Assembly (NCBI RefSeq): GCF_025655475.1 | Contig: NZ_JAHTIK010000001.1 | Location: forward strand, 6,952,505-7,016,504 | Source: Kitasatospora sp. DSM 101779 | Lineage (GTDB): Bacteria; Actinomycetota; Actinomycetes; Streptomycetales; Streptomycetaceae | DNA length: 64,000 nucleotides | Reading direction: 5' to 3' | Part shown: positions 1-8,870 of the stretch, piece after piece | How the letters are laid out: every line of letters starts with the position of its first letter | How positions within the stretch are numbered: position 1 is the stretch's first letter | Translations under genes and position numbers: made by a program | Notes under the pieces: model-generated | The model's database searches: none | The model's input: the letters and a program-made list of their open reading frames with translations, nothing else | What the model was told of the DNA's origin: nothing

Positions 1-1011
1 GATCCGGAGGTCGAGCGCGAGATCGCGCAGGGCGCGGACCGGTGGCCGGCCCTGGCCGCACTCGCGGTGGCCACCGCGGTCGCCACCGCCTGGGCCCGGC
101 GGCCCGACCGGCGTCGCCGGTTCCCCTGGCACCGGCTGGCGGCGCGGGCGCTCGCGCTGTTCGTCACGGCCGTGTCCGTCGCGCTGCTCTCGTACCACCG
201 GGGCGGCCCCGACTTCGACCACCTGCTGGGCCTCGGCGCCGTCACCACCTTCGCGGTCGTGCTGTGCATCCTCGGCTGGGGACTGCTCAACCTCGGCCCG
301 GCCCGGGCGGCGGCCGGCGCGGTGGCCGCGCTGGCGGCCTCGGCGCTCTGGCTGGCGCGCGCGCCCGAGCGTTCAACCGTCGCGGTACTGGCCGCGGCGG
401 CGCTGCTGGTGGCGCTCGGCACCACGGCGGCCGCGGTCTGGCGGGTGCCGCGGGTGCGGCTGCTGGCCGGGCTGCCCCCGGTGGAGTGGACCGGCGGCGG
501 CGTCCGACCGCCGGAGCGCCGGCCGGTGCCCGGCGAGATGTGGTGGGCGGACGTGCCGTTCGAGGAGTCCGGCGGGTCCAAGGACCGGCCGGTGCTGGTG
601 GTGCGGGTCCTGGAGGGCCGGCTGGAGGTGCTGAGGAGCACCAGCCAGGACCGGCTCGGCCGCAGCGACCACATCCGGCTGCCCACCGGTGCCTGGAACC
701 CGGAGGCGGCCCACGACAGCTGCCTCGACCTTCGGCTGCGCACCCTGACGGCGGACCGGCTGCGCCGCTACGCCGGGCCGTGCCCGGTCGGGGTGTGGCG
801 GGTGGTCCGCGGCCGCACCCTGCCGCTGGTGAAGCCGCCGCGGACGGTCCGCCGGGCAGGGGCCGCCGGGCAGGCCGCGCCGCGGCAGCGCCGTCCCGTC
901 GTCGAACCCGTTGCCGAGCCCGCCTCCGAACCGGGCGGCGCGCCCCGCGGCCTCCGCAGGCCACCGCGCGGGGGCGACTCCGGGAAGGCGGGGGCCGGCG
1001 GCACCGGCTGA
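1..1011 (+). CDS. Membrane protein with C-terminal MazF/PemK-like domain (5' end outside window)
   Basis: The reading frame is open from base 1, so the N-terminus is missing; a GTG at 67 is only an internal candidate start. The visible N-terminal half holds hydrophobic segments typical of three or more membrane helices. The C-terminal half, from about base 530, reads GEMWWADVPFEESGGSKDRPVLVV, which matches the opening of the PemK/MazF toxin fold (G-E-[IVM]-W-W-A-D-V-P-F, then K-D-R-P-x-L-V). The tail is Arg/Pro-rich. No antitoxin-like gene lies downstream; the next gene is convergent. Classical MazF proteins are soluble mRNA interferases of about 110 residues, so a membrane-tethered version may be a diverged nucleic-acid-binding domain rather than a toxin. 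The fold call is fairly sure, the activity unknown. Confidence 0.7.
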   Translation, partial: DPEVEREIAQGADRWPALAALAVATAVATAWARRPDRRRRFPWHRLAARALALFVTAVSVALLSYHRGGPDFDHLLGLGAVTTFAVVLCILGWGLLNLGPARAAAGAVAALAASALWLARAPERSTVAVLAAAALLVALGTTAAAVWRVPRVRLLAGLPPVEWTGGGVRPPERRPVPGEMWWADVPFEESGGSKDRPVLVVRVLEGRLEVLRSTSQDRLGRSDHIRLPTGAWNPEAAHDSCLDLRLRTLTADRLRRYAGPCPVGVWRVVRGRTLPLVKPPRTVRRAGAAGQAAPRQRRPVVEPVAEPASEPGGAPRGLRRPPRGGDSGKAGAGGTG

Positions 1012-1018
1012 TGCAACG

Positions 1019-1066
1019 ACCGCGGCCGGGCCCGTCGGGACACCGCCCGAGGGGCCCGGCCGCGGT
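1019..1066. terminator. Bidirectional hairpin terminator
   Basis: A perfect 15-bp inverted repeat (1019-1033 and 1052-1066) with an 18-nt loop lies between two convergent genes ending at 1011 and 1084. There is no U-tract, as is usual in GC-rich actinobacteria. It can serve both genes. Confidence 0.75.
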
Positions 1067-1083
1067 GTGCCGGGGGGAGGCCG

Positions 1084-2706
1084 TCAGCAGCGGCCGACGG
1101 CCTCGCAGTCCTCCCATCGGGTGCCGGTGCCGGACTTGGTGCCGGTGGCCTCGTCGCCGCCGCGGGCGGGGGCGTTCAGCGACTTGAGCTTCGGGGTGAC
1201 CGGGGTGGCGGCCGGCGCGCTCGGGGTGGCGGCGGGGCCGGCGGCGAGCCGGACGGCGATGGCGTCGATCACCGGGCGCGGGCTGGTGCCGGCGAAGTTG
1301 CTGATCATCACGGAGAAGATCAGCTTGTGGCCGTCGGGCGCGGTGGCGTAGCCCATCAGGTTGTCGACGCCGCTCATCGAGCCGCTCTTGGCGTGCACGT
1401 TGTTCTCGGCCTTGGTGCCGCGCATGCGGGCGGCCAGGGTGCCGCCGACCATCCGGTCCGGGTTGCCGGCCACCGGCAGGGCGTTGTACCAGGAGTTGAA
1501 CCAGGGCTTGTCCTGGGCGACCTTGAGCAGGCCGGCCATCTTGGCCGGGGTGATCAGGTCGTAGCGGGAGAGGCCGGAGCCGTCGACCTGGCGGCCGCCC
1601 GGGTTCTCCAGGCCGTTGGCCTTGAGGAAGCCCTTGACCTGGGCGACGCCGGTGGCCCAGTCGCCCTTCCCGCCCTTGACCTTGCCGATCTCCTTGGTCA
1701 GGTGCTCGGCTATGCCGTTGTTGCTGATCTTCAGCATCGGGACGATCAGCTCGGCGAGGGTCTTGGACTGGTGCGAGGCGACCGGCGCCGAGGTCTCGGC
1801 TCCGGTGGCGGACGCGACGCCGTGCTGCACCGTCACGCCGTGCCGGGCGAGCGCACCGGCGAAGACCTTGGCCGCGTAGGTGGCCGGGTCCTCGACCGTC
1901 ACCCAGTAGGTGGCCGGGGCGGAGCCGGCCGCGATGCTGCCGGTGAGCAGCAGCTCGTTGGCGCCGCGGCGGCGGTCGACGCCCGCGGAGGCGCCGCTGC
2001 CGGCCGCGCCGGTGGTGATGCTGCCGGTGAACTTCATCGGCGCCTCGGCGGGCACCAGGGCGACCTTGGCCTTCTCGCCGGCCGCACCCGGGGTGACGGT
2101 CACCTGGACGGTGTCCATGGTGTACTCGGCGTCGTTGGCGATCGTCAGACCGGAGATCTGCGGGCTGTAGGAGTACGGCTCGTCGTCCCAGGTCCAGCCG
2201 GGGCCGAGCGGAGTGGAGTCGTAGCGGGTGCCGTCGGCGAGCACCCGGCCGGTGACGGTGGTGATGCCCGAGGCCGCGACCTTGGCCGCCAGGTCCTCCA
2301 GGTCCTGGACGAGCAGGCTGGGGTCGCCGCCGCCCTTCAGCACCAGGTCGCCGGCGAGCTTGTTCCCGTACACGGTCCCGGTGCTGCGGACCTCGGTGGT
2401 GAACCGGTAGTCGGCGCCGAGCAGGTCGAGGGCGGCCGTCGAGGTGACGGTCTTCATGGTGGACGCCGGGGTGAGCAGCGCGCCGGGCTGGCGGGAGTAC
2501 AGCACCTGGCCGGTGGCGGCGTCGAGCACCTGGACGCCGGCCTGCGCGTTGGCGAGGCGGGCATCGGCGAGCAGCGCGTCGAGGTCGGCCGTCAGCGTCG
2601 CGTCGGCAGGCGCGGGATTGTCGGCCTGGGCCGAGCCGGCGAGCAGGGACGCGGCGAGTGCGGCGGCGGCCAGCGGCAGGCCGCGGCGGTACAGGCGTGC
2701 GGGCAC
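1084..2706 (-). CDS. dacB: D-alanyl-D-alanine carboxypeptidase/endopeptidase, DacB (PBP4, family S13)
   Basis: This is a secreted low-molecular-weight penicillin-binding protein that trims D-Ala from peptidoglycan stem peptides or cleaves D,D-crosslinks outside the membrane. I start it at the GTG at 2706, five bases after a GGAG ribosome site, giving 540 residues and a clean signal peptide (RR, hydrophobic core, then ...GSAQA). All three active-site motifs are visible: S82-T-M-K85 (SxxK), S-N-N in LKISNNGIAEHL (SxN), and K-S-G in HAKSGSMSGV (KTG class). Length fits the S13 family with its inserted domain. An ATG at 2751 in the same frame would spoil the signal peptide. It stands alone, convergent with the MazF-like gene; upstream lie the repeats at 2775-2799. 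Confidence 0.93.
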   Translation of the reverse strand: MPARLYRRGLPLAAAALAASLLAGSAQADNPAPADATLTADLDALLADARLANAQAGVQVLDAATGQVLYSRQPGALLTPASTMKTVTSTAALDLLGADYRFTTEVRSTGTVYGNKLAGDLVLKGGGDPSLLVQDLEDLAAKVAASGITTVTGRVLADGTRYDSTPLGPGWTWDDEPYSYSPQISGLTIANDAEYTMDTVQVTVTPGAAGEKAKVALVPAEAPMKFTGSITTGAAGSGASAGVDRRRGANELLLTGSIAAGSAPATYWVTVEDPATYAAKVFAGALARHGVTVQHGVASATGAETSAPVASHQSKTLAELIVPMLKISNNGIAEHLTKEIGKVKGGKGDWATGVAQVKGFLKANGLENPGGRQVDGSGLSRYDLITPAKMAGLLKVAQDKPWFNSWYNALPVAGNPDRMVGGTLAARMRGTKAENNVHAKSGSMSGVDNLMGYATAPDGHKLIFSVMISNFAGTSPRPVIDAIAVRLAAGPAATPSAPAATPVTPKLKSLNAPARGGDEATGTKSGTGTRWEDCEAVGRC

Positions 2707-2774
2707 AGATGCTCCAGGAATCGGGTACGGCGGGGCGCGCGCGTCGCCCACGCCCCCGTTTTGGCCTGCACATT

Positions 2775-2799
2775 ATCAGTTGATGCAACATCAGTTGAT
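2775..2799 (-). promoter_or_regulatory. Direct-repeat candidate operator/promoter of dacB
   Basis: ATCAGTTGAT occurs twice, at 2775-2784 and 2790-2799, offset by 15 bp. The centre also forms an inverted repeat TGATG-CAA-CATCA (2781-2793). On the minus strand GATAAT (2771-2776) could be a -10 element for dacB, so a bound protein would cover the -10/-35 region. The region is clearly AT-richer than its surroundings. No regulator is identified. Confidence 0.5.
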
Positions 2800-2940
2800 C
2801 TTCGGGTGGGGCGGCCGTGCGGCCGTCCCCCGAGCCCGGGTACACGCTCCTGTCCATGGACACGCCTCGGCGGGCCGGAAGGTCTCACGGGAATTTCGAC
2901 CGGTCTGCGGAAGCGCGCGGGACCGCGGCCGGGTGGGGGA

Positions 2941-4338
2941 TCAGCCCACGGAGAAGGCCGTGACCCCGGCGTCCGTGCCCACCAGCACCCGCCCGCCGGC
3001 GAGCACCGGGGAGGCGAAGTGCGGCGCCGGGCCGGTCTTCGCCTGCTGCAGCACCCGCCCGGTCGCCGGGTCGAGGGCGAGCAGCACGCCGCGGTGGTCG
3101 TCCACCACCCAGACCGCGCCGCCGCCGACCACCGGCGAGCCGCCGCGCTCCAGGTCCACCTGCCAGTCCCGGTGCAGCGAGCCGTCCTGGCCCACCGTCA
3201 CCCGGGCGAGGCCCTGCTGGCAGGGCACGTACACCGCCGAGCCGTCTACCGCGGCTCCGCCGTACGCCGGGCAGACCGTCGCCTGCGCCACCTGCCCGCC
3301 GATGCCGCCGAGGTGCTGCGCGTCCAGCACGTACGCCTCGCCCCGCTTGCCGACGGTCAGCACGTGGCCGCCGACCCGCACCGGGGAGAGCGAGCCGAGG
3401 TCCAGGTCCTGGGCGTTGTCGTCCGCCCAGGTCGAGGGGGCGAACCAGTCGATCCGCTGCAGCTCGGGGGAGAGCGCCAGCACCGAGTCCGAGCCGTCGT
3501 ACGAGCCGCCCGTCGACTCGCCGTTGCCGACCGTCACCAGCAGCCGGTCGCCGTCCACCACCGGCCCGCCGCTCGCCCAGATCCCGCCCTCGCGGCCGGT
3601 CGGCACCGCGTAGGAGAGCACCGTCCCGGCGCCGCTGGTCGGCACCGACAGCACGCTGCCGACGTAGTTGCCGCAGTCACCGAACAGACCGCCGAACGCG
3701 ATCACCACCCGGCCGTTCCACAGGGCGAGGGCAGCGCGCTGCTGGTGCGCCAGCGGGTCCCCCTTCGGCGGCTCGACCTCGCGCTGCACCTCCAGCGCCC
3801 CGGTCGCCGCGTCGAGCCCCGCCAGCACGTGCCGGCCGCCCGCCAGTTCGGCGACCGCGAAGACCCGGCCCGTCGCCGGGTCGTAGACCGGCGTGCCGGT
3901 GATCCCCAGCGGGTCGATGTTGCCGCAGGGCAGCCCGGCGGCCCGGGCCGGGGCGCCCAGGTGACGGCTCCACACCACCGCGCCGCTCGCCGCGTCCAGG
4001 CCGTACACCGTGTTGTTCTCGGTCGCCGCGAGCACCCTGTCGCCGACCACCAGCGGCTGCCCGTACACGGCGCCGTCCAGCTTCGCCGTCCAGGCGGTGC
4101 CGAGCGGCCCGACCGGGGCGGCGTCGGGGGCCGTGCCGGTGCGCAGCGCGTCGCGGTGGTAGGTGGGCCAGTCACCGGCCCGCAGCGGGGTCGGCGAGGC
4201 CGTACCGGCGACCACCGTGGACGGCGCCGCGGTGCTGACCGCCGAACCGCCGCCCGAGGTGCACCCGGCGAGCAGCACGGCCAGGGCCGCGGCGACGGCG
4301 GGCAGCGGCGCCCGCCGGTCAGCTCGGAGCTGTCGCAC
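2941..4338 (-). CDS. PQQ-like beta-propeller lipoprotein
   Basis: The protein has 465 residues with a lipoprotein signal (LLAGC, lipidated Cys26) followed by a Ser/Thr/Ala linker and repeated blades of the PQQ/quinoprotein type (for example DWPTYHRDALRTG, VYGLDAASGAVVWSRHL, VLALDPATGRVLQQ). It is predicted to sit on the outer face of the cell membrane. Propellers of this kind are often binding scaffolds; no cofactor ligands for a dehydrogenase are evident, so I do not call it an enzyme. Its start overlaps the last 20 bases of the upstream small gene (4319-4594), so the two are probably translated together. Confidence 0.82.
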   Translation of the reverse strand: MRQLRADRRAPLPAVAAALAVLLAGCTSGGGSAVSTAAPSTVVAGTASPTPLRAGDWPTYHRDALRTGTAPDAAPVGPLGTAWTAKLDGAVYGQPLVVGDRVLAATENNTVYGLDAASGAVVWSRHLGAPARAAGLPCGNIDPLGITGTPVYDPATGRVFAVAELAGGRHVLAGLDAATGALEVQREVEPPKGDPLAHQQRAALALWNGRVVIAFGGLFGDCGNYVGSVLSVPTSGAGTVLSYAVPTGREGGIWASGGPVVDGDRLLVTVGNGESTGGSYDGSDSVLALSPELQRIDWFAPSTWADDNAQDLDLGSLSPVRVGGHVLTVGKRGEAYVLDAQHLGGIGGQVAQATVCPAYGGAAVDGSAVYVPCQQGLARVTVGQDGSLHRDWQVDLERGGSPVVGGGAVWVVDDHRGVLLALDPATGRVLQQAKTGPAPHFASPVLAGGRVLVGTDAGVTAFSVG

Positions 4339-4594
4339 CGCCGCCGGCCTTCACCGCCTCCACCATGCGCTGGTGGAGCTCGCGCGCCGTCGACTCGTCC
4401 CCGGCGGGCACCGGGCTGCCCTCCACGGTGAACCAGTCCAGCGCGCCGCTGTACTGGACCGTCAGCCGGGCCTCTCCCTCGATCCACGTCGTGTGGACCG
4501 TCAGATCGCCCTTGATGACGCCCAACTCGACCGTTCGCACCCCTCCGGTGCCGGCGAGGATGCCCTGCGTGGTCCAGGTCGCCCAGGTGTTCAC
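4319..4594 (-). CDS. Small hypothetical protein, 91 residues
   Basis: Start chosen at the GTG at 4594 because GGGGAGG lies just upstream; an in-frame ATG at 4642 lacks such a site. The product (NTWATWTTQGILAG..., ending ...VKAGGGATAPS) has no signal peptide or membrane helix and alternates hydrophobic and polar residues as in a small beta-sheet domain followed by one helix (ARELHQRMVEAVKA). I do not recognise a family. Its stop lies inside the start of the propeller lipoprotein gene, so co-expression is likely. Confidence 0.65.
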   Translation of the reverse strand: MNTWATWTTQGILAGTGGVRTVELGVIKGDLTVHTTWIEGEARLTVQYSGALDWFTVEGSPVPAGDESTARELHQRMVEAVKAGGGATAPS

Positions 4595-4797
4595 GGAGCC
4601 TCCCCGGTGTGCGGCCGACAGTACGAACTCGTCATGCCCCAAGACATACCGGGTGACACACGTGTTTCCGGCCGAATCGCCCCGTCGTGGGCATGTCGCC
4701 GGATGCCCCGCGCCGGGGCCCGCTCCCGGCCGTGCCGTGGCCTGCGGCGCACGGCGGAAGCGGGCGTGCCTCCCGGGGCACGGCTACCATCGGCGGT

Positions 4798-7149
4798 ATG
4801 GGAGAGCGACCCGCCGCGCTCACCGCGCCGCAGCTGGTACTCGAGACCGAAGGCGACTCGCAGGTCATCAGCCCGAGCCGCACCTACCACGTGGGCCGCG
4901 ACCCCACGAGCGAGGTCTTCCTCACCGACCCCCGGGTGTCCTGGCACCACGCCGTGCTGCACGCCGACGGCGACCACTGGGCGCTCGACGACACCGGCTC
5001 CACCAACGGCACGTACACCGACGGGCACCGGATCCGGCACCTCGACGTCGGCCCCGGCAGCGAGCTGCGGTTCGGCAGCGCCGCCGACGGCCCCCGGTGC
5101 ACCCTGCGCGAGCTGCCCCGGAAACCGGCCGTCGACCGGCAGCCGTCCGCGCTGACCGCCATCACCGGCTCGATGCGGCCGCCGACCACCGTCCGCCCGC
5201 TCCCGGCCAAGGTCGTCCGGATCGGCCGCGCCCTCGACAACGAGCTGGTCGTCGGGGACCTGTCGGTCTCCCGCCGGCACGCCGAACTGCGCGCCCGCTC
5301 CGACGGCCGCTGGGAGATCGTCGACCTCGGCAGCCACAACGGCACCTACCTCAACGGCCAGCCGGTGCTCGACGCCCTGGTCGGCGAGGGCGACCTGATC
5401 GGCATCGGCCACTCGGTGTTCTGCCTGGTCGGCGACGAACTGCAGCAGTTCGTCGACACCGGCGACGTCGACCTCGACGTCGACGGCCTCAGCGTCACCG
5501 TGGCCGGCGGCCGCCGCCTGCTCGACTCGGTCACCTTCCCGGTCGGGCAGAAGATGCTGCTCGCCGTGGCCGGCCCGAGCGGCGCCGGCAAGTCCACCCT
5601 GCTCAACGCCCTCACCGGGCTGCGCCCCGCGGACGAGGGCGCCGTCCGCTACGACGGCCGCGACCTCTACCGCGACTACGCGGAGCTGCGCCGCCGGATC
5701 GGCCTCGTCCCGCAGGACGACATCCTGCACACCCAGCTGAAGGTGCGCCGCGCCCTGCGGTACGCCGCCGAACTGCGGTTCCCCGACGACACCGCCGCCG
5801 CCGAGCGGGAGGCCAGGGTGGAGGAGGTGATCCACGAACTCGGCCTGGAGAAGCGCGCCGACCAGGTGATCTCCAGCCTCTCCGGCGGCCAGCGCAAGCG
5901 CGTCAGCGTGGCTCTGGAACTGCTCACCAAGCCCTCGCTGCTCTTCCTGGACGAGCCGACCTCAGGCCTCGACCCCGGCATGGACCGCTCGGTCATGCAG
6001 ATGCTCCGCAACCTCGCGGACGACGGCCGCACCGTCATCGTCGTGACGCACAGCGTGCTCAGCCTCGACGTGTGCGACCGGCTGCTCCTCCTCGCCCCCG
6101 GCGGCCGGATCGCCTTCTACGGCCCCCCCGGCGAGACCCTCGACTTCTTCGGCTTCCAGCAGTGGCCGGACGCCTTCGACGCCTTCGAGAACGACACCGA
6201 GCGCGACTGGGCCGGCCAGTACCGCTCCTCGCCCTCCTACCGCCGCTACATCGCCGGCGCCATGGACCACTCGCGGCCGGCCGCGCTGCCCGCCCCGGCC
6301 GCCGCCGAGACACCGGCCGCCAAGCCTCCGCGCCCGCAGCGCTGGCACCACCAGGTCGGCACGCTCGTCCGCCGCTACGCCACCGCGCTCACCGCCGACC
6401 GCACCTTCCTCGCGGTCATGATCGCGCTGCCGTTCGTCATGGGCGTGATGGCCAGGGCCCTGGCAGGCAAGAAGCTCGCCGAGGACAGCGTCTTCAACGC
6501 CCTGCTGATCCTCTGCGTCGGCGCGGTGCTCACCGGCGCCGCCAACTCGGTGCGCGAACTCGTCAAGGAACGCGTCATCTACCAGCGAGAACGCGCCGTC
6601 GGCCTGTCCAGATCGGCGTACCTCTGGTCCAAGATCATCGTGCTCGGCACCGTCACCGTCGTCCAGGCGGTGGTGCTCACCATGGTCGCGCTGCTCGGCG
6701 TCGACCTGCGTCCACAGGGCGGCGGTGGCGTCCTCATGCCACCGCTGGTGGAGATCACCCTGGCCGTCGCCCTGCTCGCCTTCACCGCCATGATGCTCGG
6801 CCTCCTCATCTCCGCCCTGGTGAAGAAGGAGGAGGTGACCATGCCCCTGCTGGTGCTGGTCGCCATCGTCCAGGTGGTGTTCTGCGGCGCCCTGATCCAG
6901 CTCAACAGCACCCCCGTGCTCGCCCAGCTCTCCTGGCTCGTCCCCTCCCGCTGGGCGTTCGCCGCCATGGCCTCCACCGTCGACCTGCACGCCTCCGTGC
7001 CCAAACCGCTGACCGCGGACCCGCTCTTCCGGCACGAGGCCTCGATCTGGCTGCTGGACATGGGCATGATGGTGGTGCTGAGCATCGTCTTCGGCCTGCT
7101 GGTCCTGCGCCTGCTGCGCCGTCACGAACCCGCCGTCATGCGGAGGTGA
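4798..7149 (+). CDS. FHA-domain ABC transporter, ATPase and permease fused (Rv1747-like)
   Basis: Start is the ATG at 4798; TACCAT at 4785-4790 sits 7 bases upstream, so the mRNA is probably leaderless. The 783-residue protein has two FHA phosphothreonine-binding domains (about 28-95 with VGRD...SWHH...TGSTNGTY, and 138-210 with IGRALDN...SRRHAEL...GSHNGTYLNG), then an ABC ATPase with Walker A GPSGAGKST near residue 260, signature LSGGQRKR near 360 and Walker B LLFLDEP near 380, then a linker and an ABC2-type membrane domain with about six helices (535-783). The architecture equals that of M. tuberculosis Rv1747, an exporter controlled by phosphorylation. A Ser/Thr kinase gene lies two genes downstream in the same operon, a likely partner. 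Substrate unknown. Confidence 0.92.
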   Translation: MGERPAALTAPQLVLETEGDSQVISPSRTYHVGRDPTSEVFLTDPRVSWHHAVLHADGDHWALDDTGSTNGTYTDGHRIRHLDVGPGSELRFGSAADGPRCTLRELPRKPAVDRQPSALTAITGSMRPPTTVRPLPAKVVRIGRALDNELVVGDLSVSRRHAELRARSDGRWEIVDLGSHNGTYLNGQPVLDALVGEGDLIGIGHSVFCLVGDELQQFVDTGDVDLDVDGLSVTVAGGRRLLDSVTFPVGQKMLLAVAGPSGAGKSTLLNALTGLRPADEGAVRYDGRDLYRDYAELRRRIGLVPQDDILHTQLKVRRALRYAAELRFPDDTAAAEREARVEEVIHELGLEKRADQVISSLSGGQRKRVSVALELLTKPSLLFLDEPTSGLDPGMDRSVMQMLRNLADDGRTVIVVTHSVLSLDVCDRLLLLAPGGRIAFYGPPGETLDFFGFQQWPDAFDAFENDTERDWAGQYRSSPSYRRYIAGAMDHSRPAALPAPAAAETPAAKPPRPQRWHHQVGTLVRRYATALTADRTFLAVMIALPFVMGVMARALAGKKLAEDSVFNALLILCVGAVLTGAANSVRELVKERVIYQRERAVGLSRSAYLWSKIIVLGTVTVVQAVVLTMVALLGVDLRPQGGGGVLMPPLVEITLAVALLAFTAMMLGLLISALVKKEEVTMPLLVLVAIVQVVFCGALIQLNSTPVLAQLSWLVPSRWAFAAMASTVDLHASVPKPLTADPLFRHEASIWLLDMGMMVVLSIVFGLLVLRLLRRHEPAVMRR

Positions 7150-7155
7150 CCGCCG

Positions 7156-7686
7156 ATGACAGCCCCGTACGAGTTCCAGCCCACCCATGTCGCGCCCGCC
7201 GACGGGCTGCAGACCTGGGTGAGCCCGGACCCGTCCCGGCCGTCCGTGCGGCTCGACCCGCTGCTGCCCGTCCGGCTCGCCGACAGCAGCGGCAACTGGG
7301 CGCGGATCGTCTGCTCCAACGGCTGGTCGGCCTGGGTGGACGGCCGGCTGCTGGTCACCCTGCCGCACCCGCCGTCCGGCACCGACCACCCGCTGACCCC
7401 GCTGGAGGACCCGCGCCCGCTGCTCGCCGCCCTCGAGAAGGCTCTGGCGACCTACCGCCGCCTCGTCGGCGAGTACGCGGACGGCCTGATCGACCTGGAG
7501 ACCTTCCGCGACCGCAGCCGCAACCTGCGGCTCGGCGCCGTCATCGACGGGTCCTCCGCCTGGCTGCTCGACCTCGACCAGGGCCGCTGGTTCTTCAGCG
7601 ACGGCGCCAGGATGCAGACGTACGCCACCGTCGACCCGCCCTCCGCCAGGCGGTCCGCGGCCGGCGCCCGGGGTGACGCCGGATGA
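7156..7686 (+). CDS. Small hypothetical protein between FHA-ABC transporter and kinase
   Basis: The product has 176 residues. It begins 6 bases after the transporter stop and its own stop overlaps the kinase start (ATGA at 7683-7686), so it belongs to the operon. The N-terminal third (VSPDPSRPSVRLDPLLPVRLADSSGNWARIVCSNGWSAWVDGR) has the look of an SH3-like beta-barrel; the middle is helical (EKALATYRRLVGEYADGLIDLETFRDRSRNLR); the end has WLLDLDQGRWFFSDG. No signal peptide or membrane helix. It may be a cytosolic adaptor for the kinase or transporter, which is inference from position only. Confidence 0.75.
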   Translation: MTAPYEFQPTHVAPADGLQTWVSPDPSRPSVRLDPLLPVRLADSSGNWARIVCSNGWSAWVDGRLLVTLPHPPSGTDHPLTPLEDPRPLLAALEKALATYRRLVGEYADGLIDLETFRDRSRNLRLGAVIDGSSAWLLDLDQGRWFFSDGARMQTYATVDPPSARRSAAGARGDAG

Positions 7687-8870
7687 CGACCGCCGCACCG
7701 GCCGACCTCACCGGCCACCAACTCGCCGCCTACCGGTTGGAGCAGCTGATCGGCCGCGGCGGCATGGCGGTGGTCTACCGCGCCGAGGACCTCCGCCTCG
7801 GCCGGACGGTCGCGGTCAAGCTGCTCGCCCCCGACCTCGCCCGCAACGACGTCTTCCGCGAGCGGTTCGCCCGCGAGTCCAAGGCCGCCGCGGCCATCGA
7901 CCACCCGCACATCGTGCCGGTCTACGAGGCCGGCGAGGCCGACGGACTGCTCTACATCGCCATGCGCTACGTCCGCGGCCGCGACCTGCGCGCCCTGCTC
8001 GACCGCGAGGGCCCGCTCTCGCTGCGCCAGACCGTGCGGATCACCACCCAGGTCGCCTCCGCGCTGGACGCCGCGCACGGCCACGACCTCGTCCACCGCG
8101 ACGTCAAGCCCGGCAACATCCTGGTCGCCGAGGGCACCGACTCCGAGCACCCCGAGCACGTCTACCTCACCGACTTCGGACTCACCAAGAAGTCCCTCTC
8201 GCTCTCCGGCCTGACCACCGTCGGCCAGTTCGTCGGCACCCTGGACTACGTCGCCCCCGAGCAGATCAACGGCAAGCCGGTGGACGGCCGCTGCGACGTC
8301 TACAGCCTCGCCTGCGTGGTCTACGAGATGCTCTCCGGCACCCCGCCCTACGAGCGCGACGACGACCTCGCCCAGCTGTGGGCGCACCTCAACGACGACC
8401 CGCCGCACCTCAGCGAGCAGCGCCCGAACCTGCCCGCCGCCCTGGACGACGTGCTGATCCGGGCACTCGCCAAGGCGCCGGACGACCGGTACGACAGCTG
8501 TCTGGCCTTCGTCGGCGCCCTGCACGGCGTGGAGCACGTCGCGGCGATCCCGGTACCGACGCCGACCGAACTCGTCCCGCAGCTGCCCGAGTCCGTCGCA
8601 CCGCCCGAACTCGCCGCACCTCCCGAGGCCGCCGCACCTCCCGAGGCCGCTGCTCCGCCCGAGTCCGCCGCACCGGTCGAGCCGGCCGCGCCGCGGGAGG
8701 CCGTCGCGCCGTCCGAGCCGGCGGTGTCGTCCGAGCCGGCTGCGCCGCGGGGGGCCGTCGCGCCCCGGAAGTCCGTGGTGCCGCCCGTCCCGCCCCCGCC
8801 GGCCTCCGGTTCCCGCCCGCCGGAGCCGCCCGACTGGGCGCTGCCGGTCTACGGCACCGACCGCGACTGA
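7683..8870 (+). CDS. Ser/Thr protein kinase (PknB/Hanks type) without membrane anchor
   Basis: A complete eukaryotic-type kinase domain covers about residues 14-275: glycine loop IGRGGMAVVY (23-32), ATP-anchoring Lys46 in VAVKLL, catalytic HRDVKPGN with Asp140, DFG with Asp164, and APEQ in the activation segment. After residue 280 comes a Pro/Ala/Glu-rich tail of imperfect short repeats (APPEAAAPPE...). There is no transmembrane helix or PASTA domain, so the kinase is probably cytosolic. It is translationally coupled to the preceding small gene and shares an operon with an FHA-ABC transporter whose FHA domains are plausible docking sites. Its 3' end overlaps the convergent membrane-protein gene by 22 bases. 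Confidence 0.93.
   Translation: MTTAAPADLTGHQLAAYRLEQLIGRGGMAVVYRAEDLRLGRTVAVKLLAPDLARNDVFRERFARESKAAAAIDHPHIVPVYEAGEADGLLYIAMRYVRGRDLRALLDREGPLSLRQTVRITTQVASALDAAHGHDLVHRDVKPGNILVAEGTDSEHPEHVYLTDFGLTKKSLSLSGLTTVGQFVGTLDYVAPEQINGKPVDGRCDVYSLACVVYEMLSGTPPYERDDDLAQLWAHLNDDPPHLSEQRPNLPAALDDVLIRALAKAPDDRYDSCLAFVGALHGVEHVAAIPVPTPTELVPQLPESVAPPELAAPPEAAAPPEAAAPPESAAPVEPAAPREAVAPSEPAVSSEPAAPRGAVAPRKSVVPPVPPPPASGSRPPEPPDWALPVYGTDRD

Noticed and set aside
287..2863. Long Arg/Pro/Gly-rich open frames antisense to or overlapping clear genes, here and throughout the window
   Set aside because: In very GC-rich DNA stop codons are rare in all frames. These frames lack motifs and natural composition, and each is shadowed by a gene with recognisable domains and a ribosome site.
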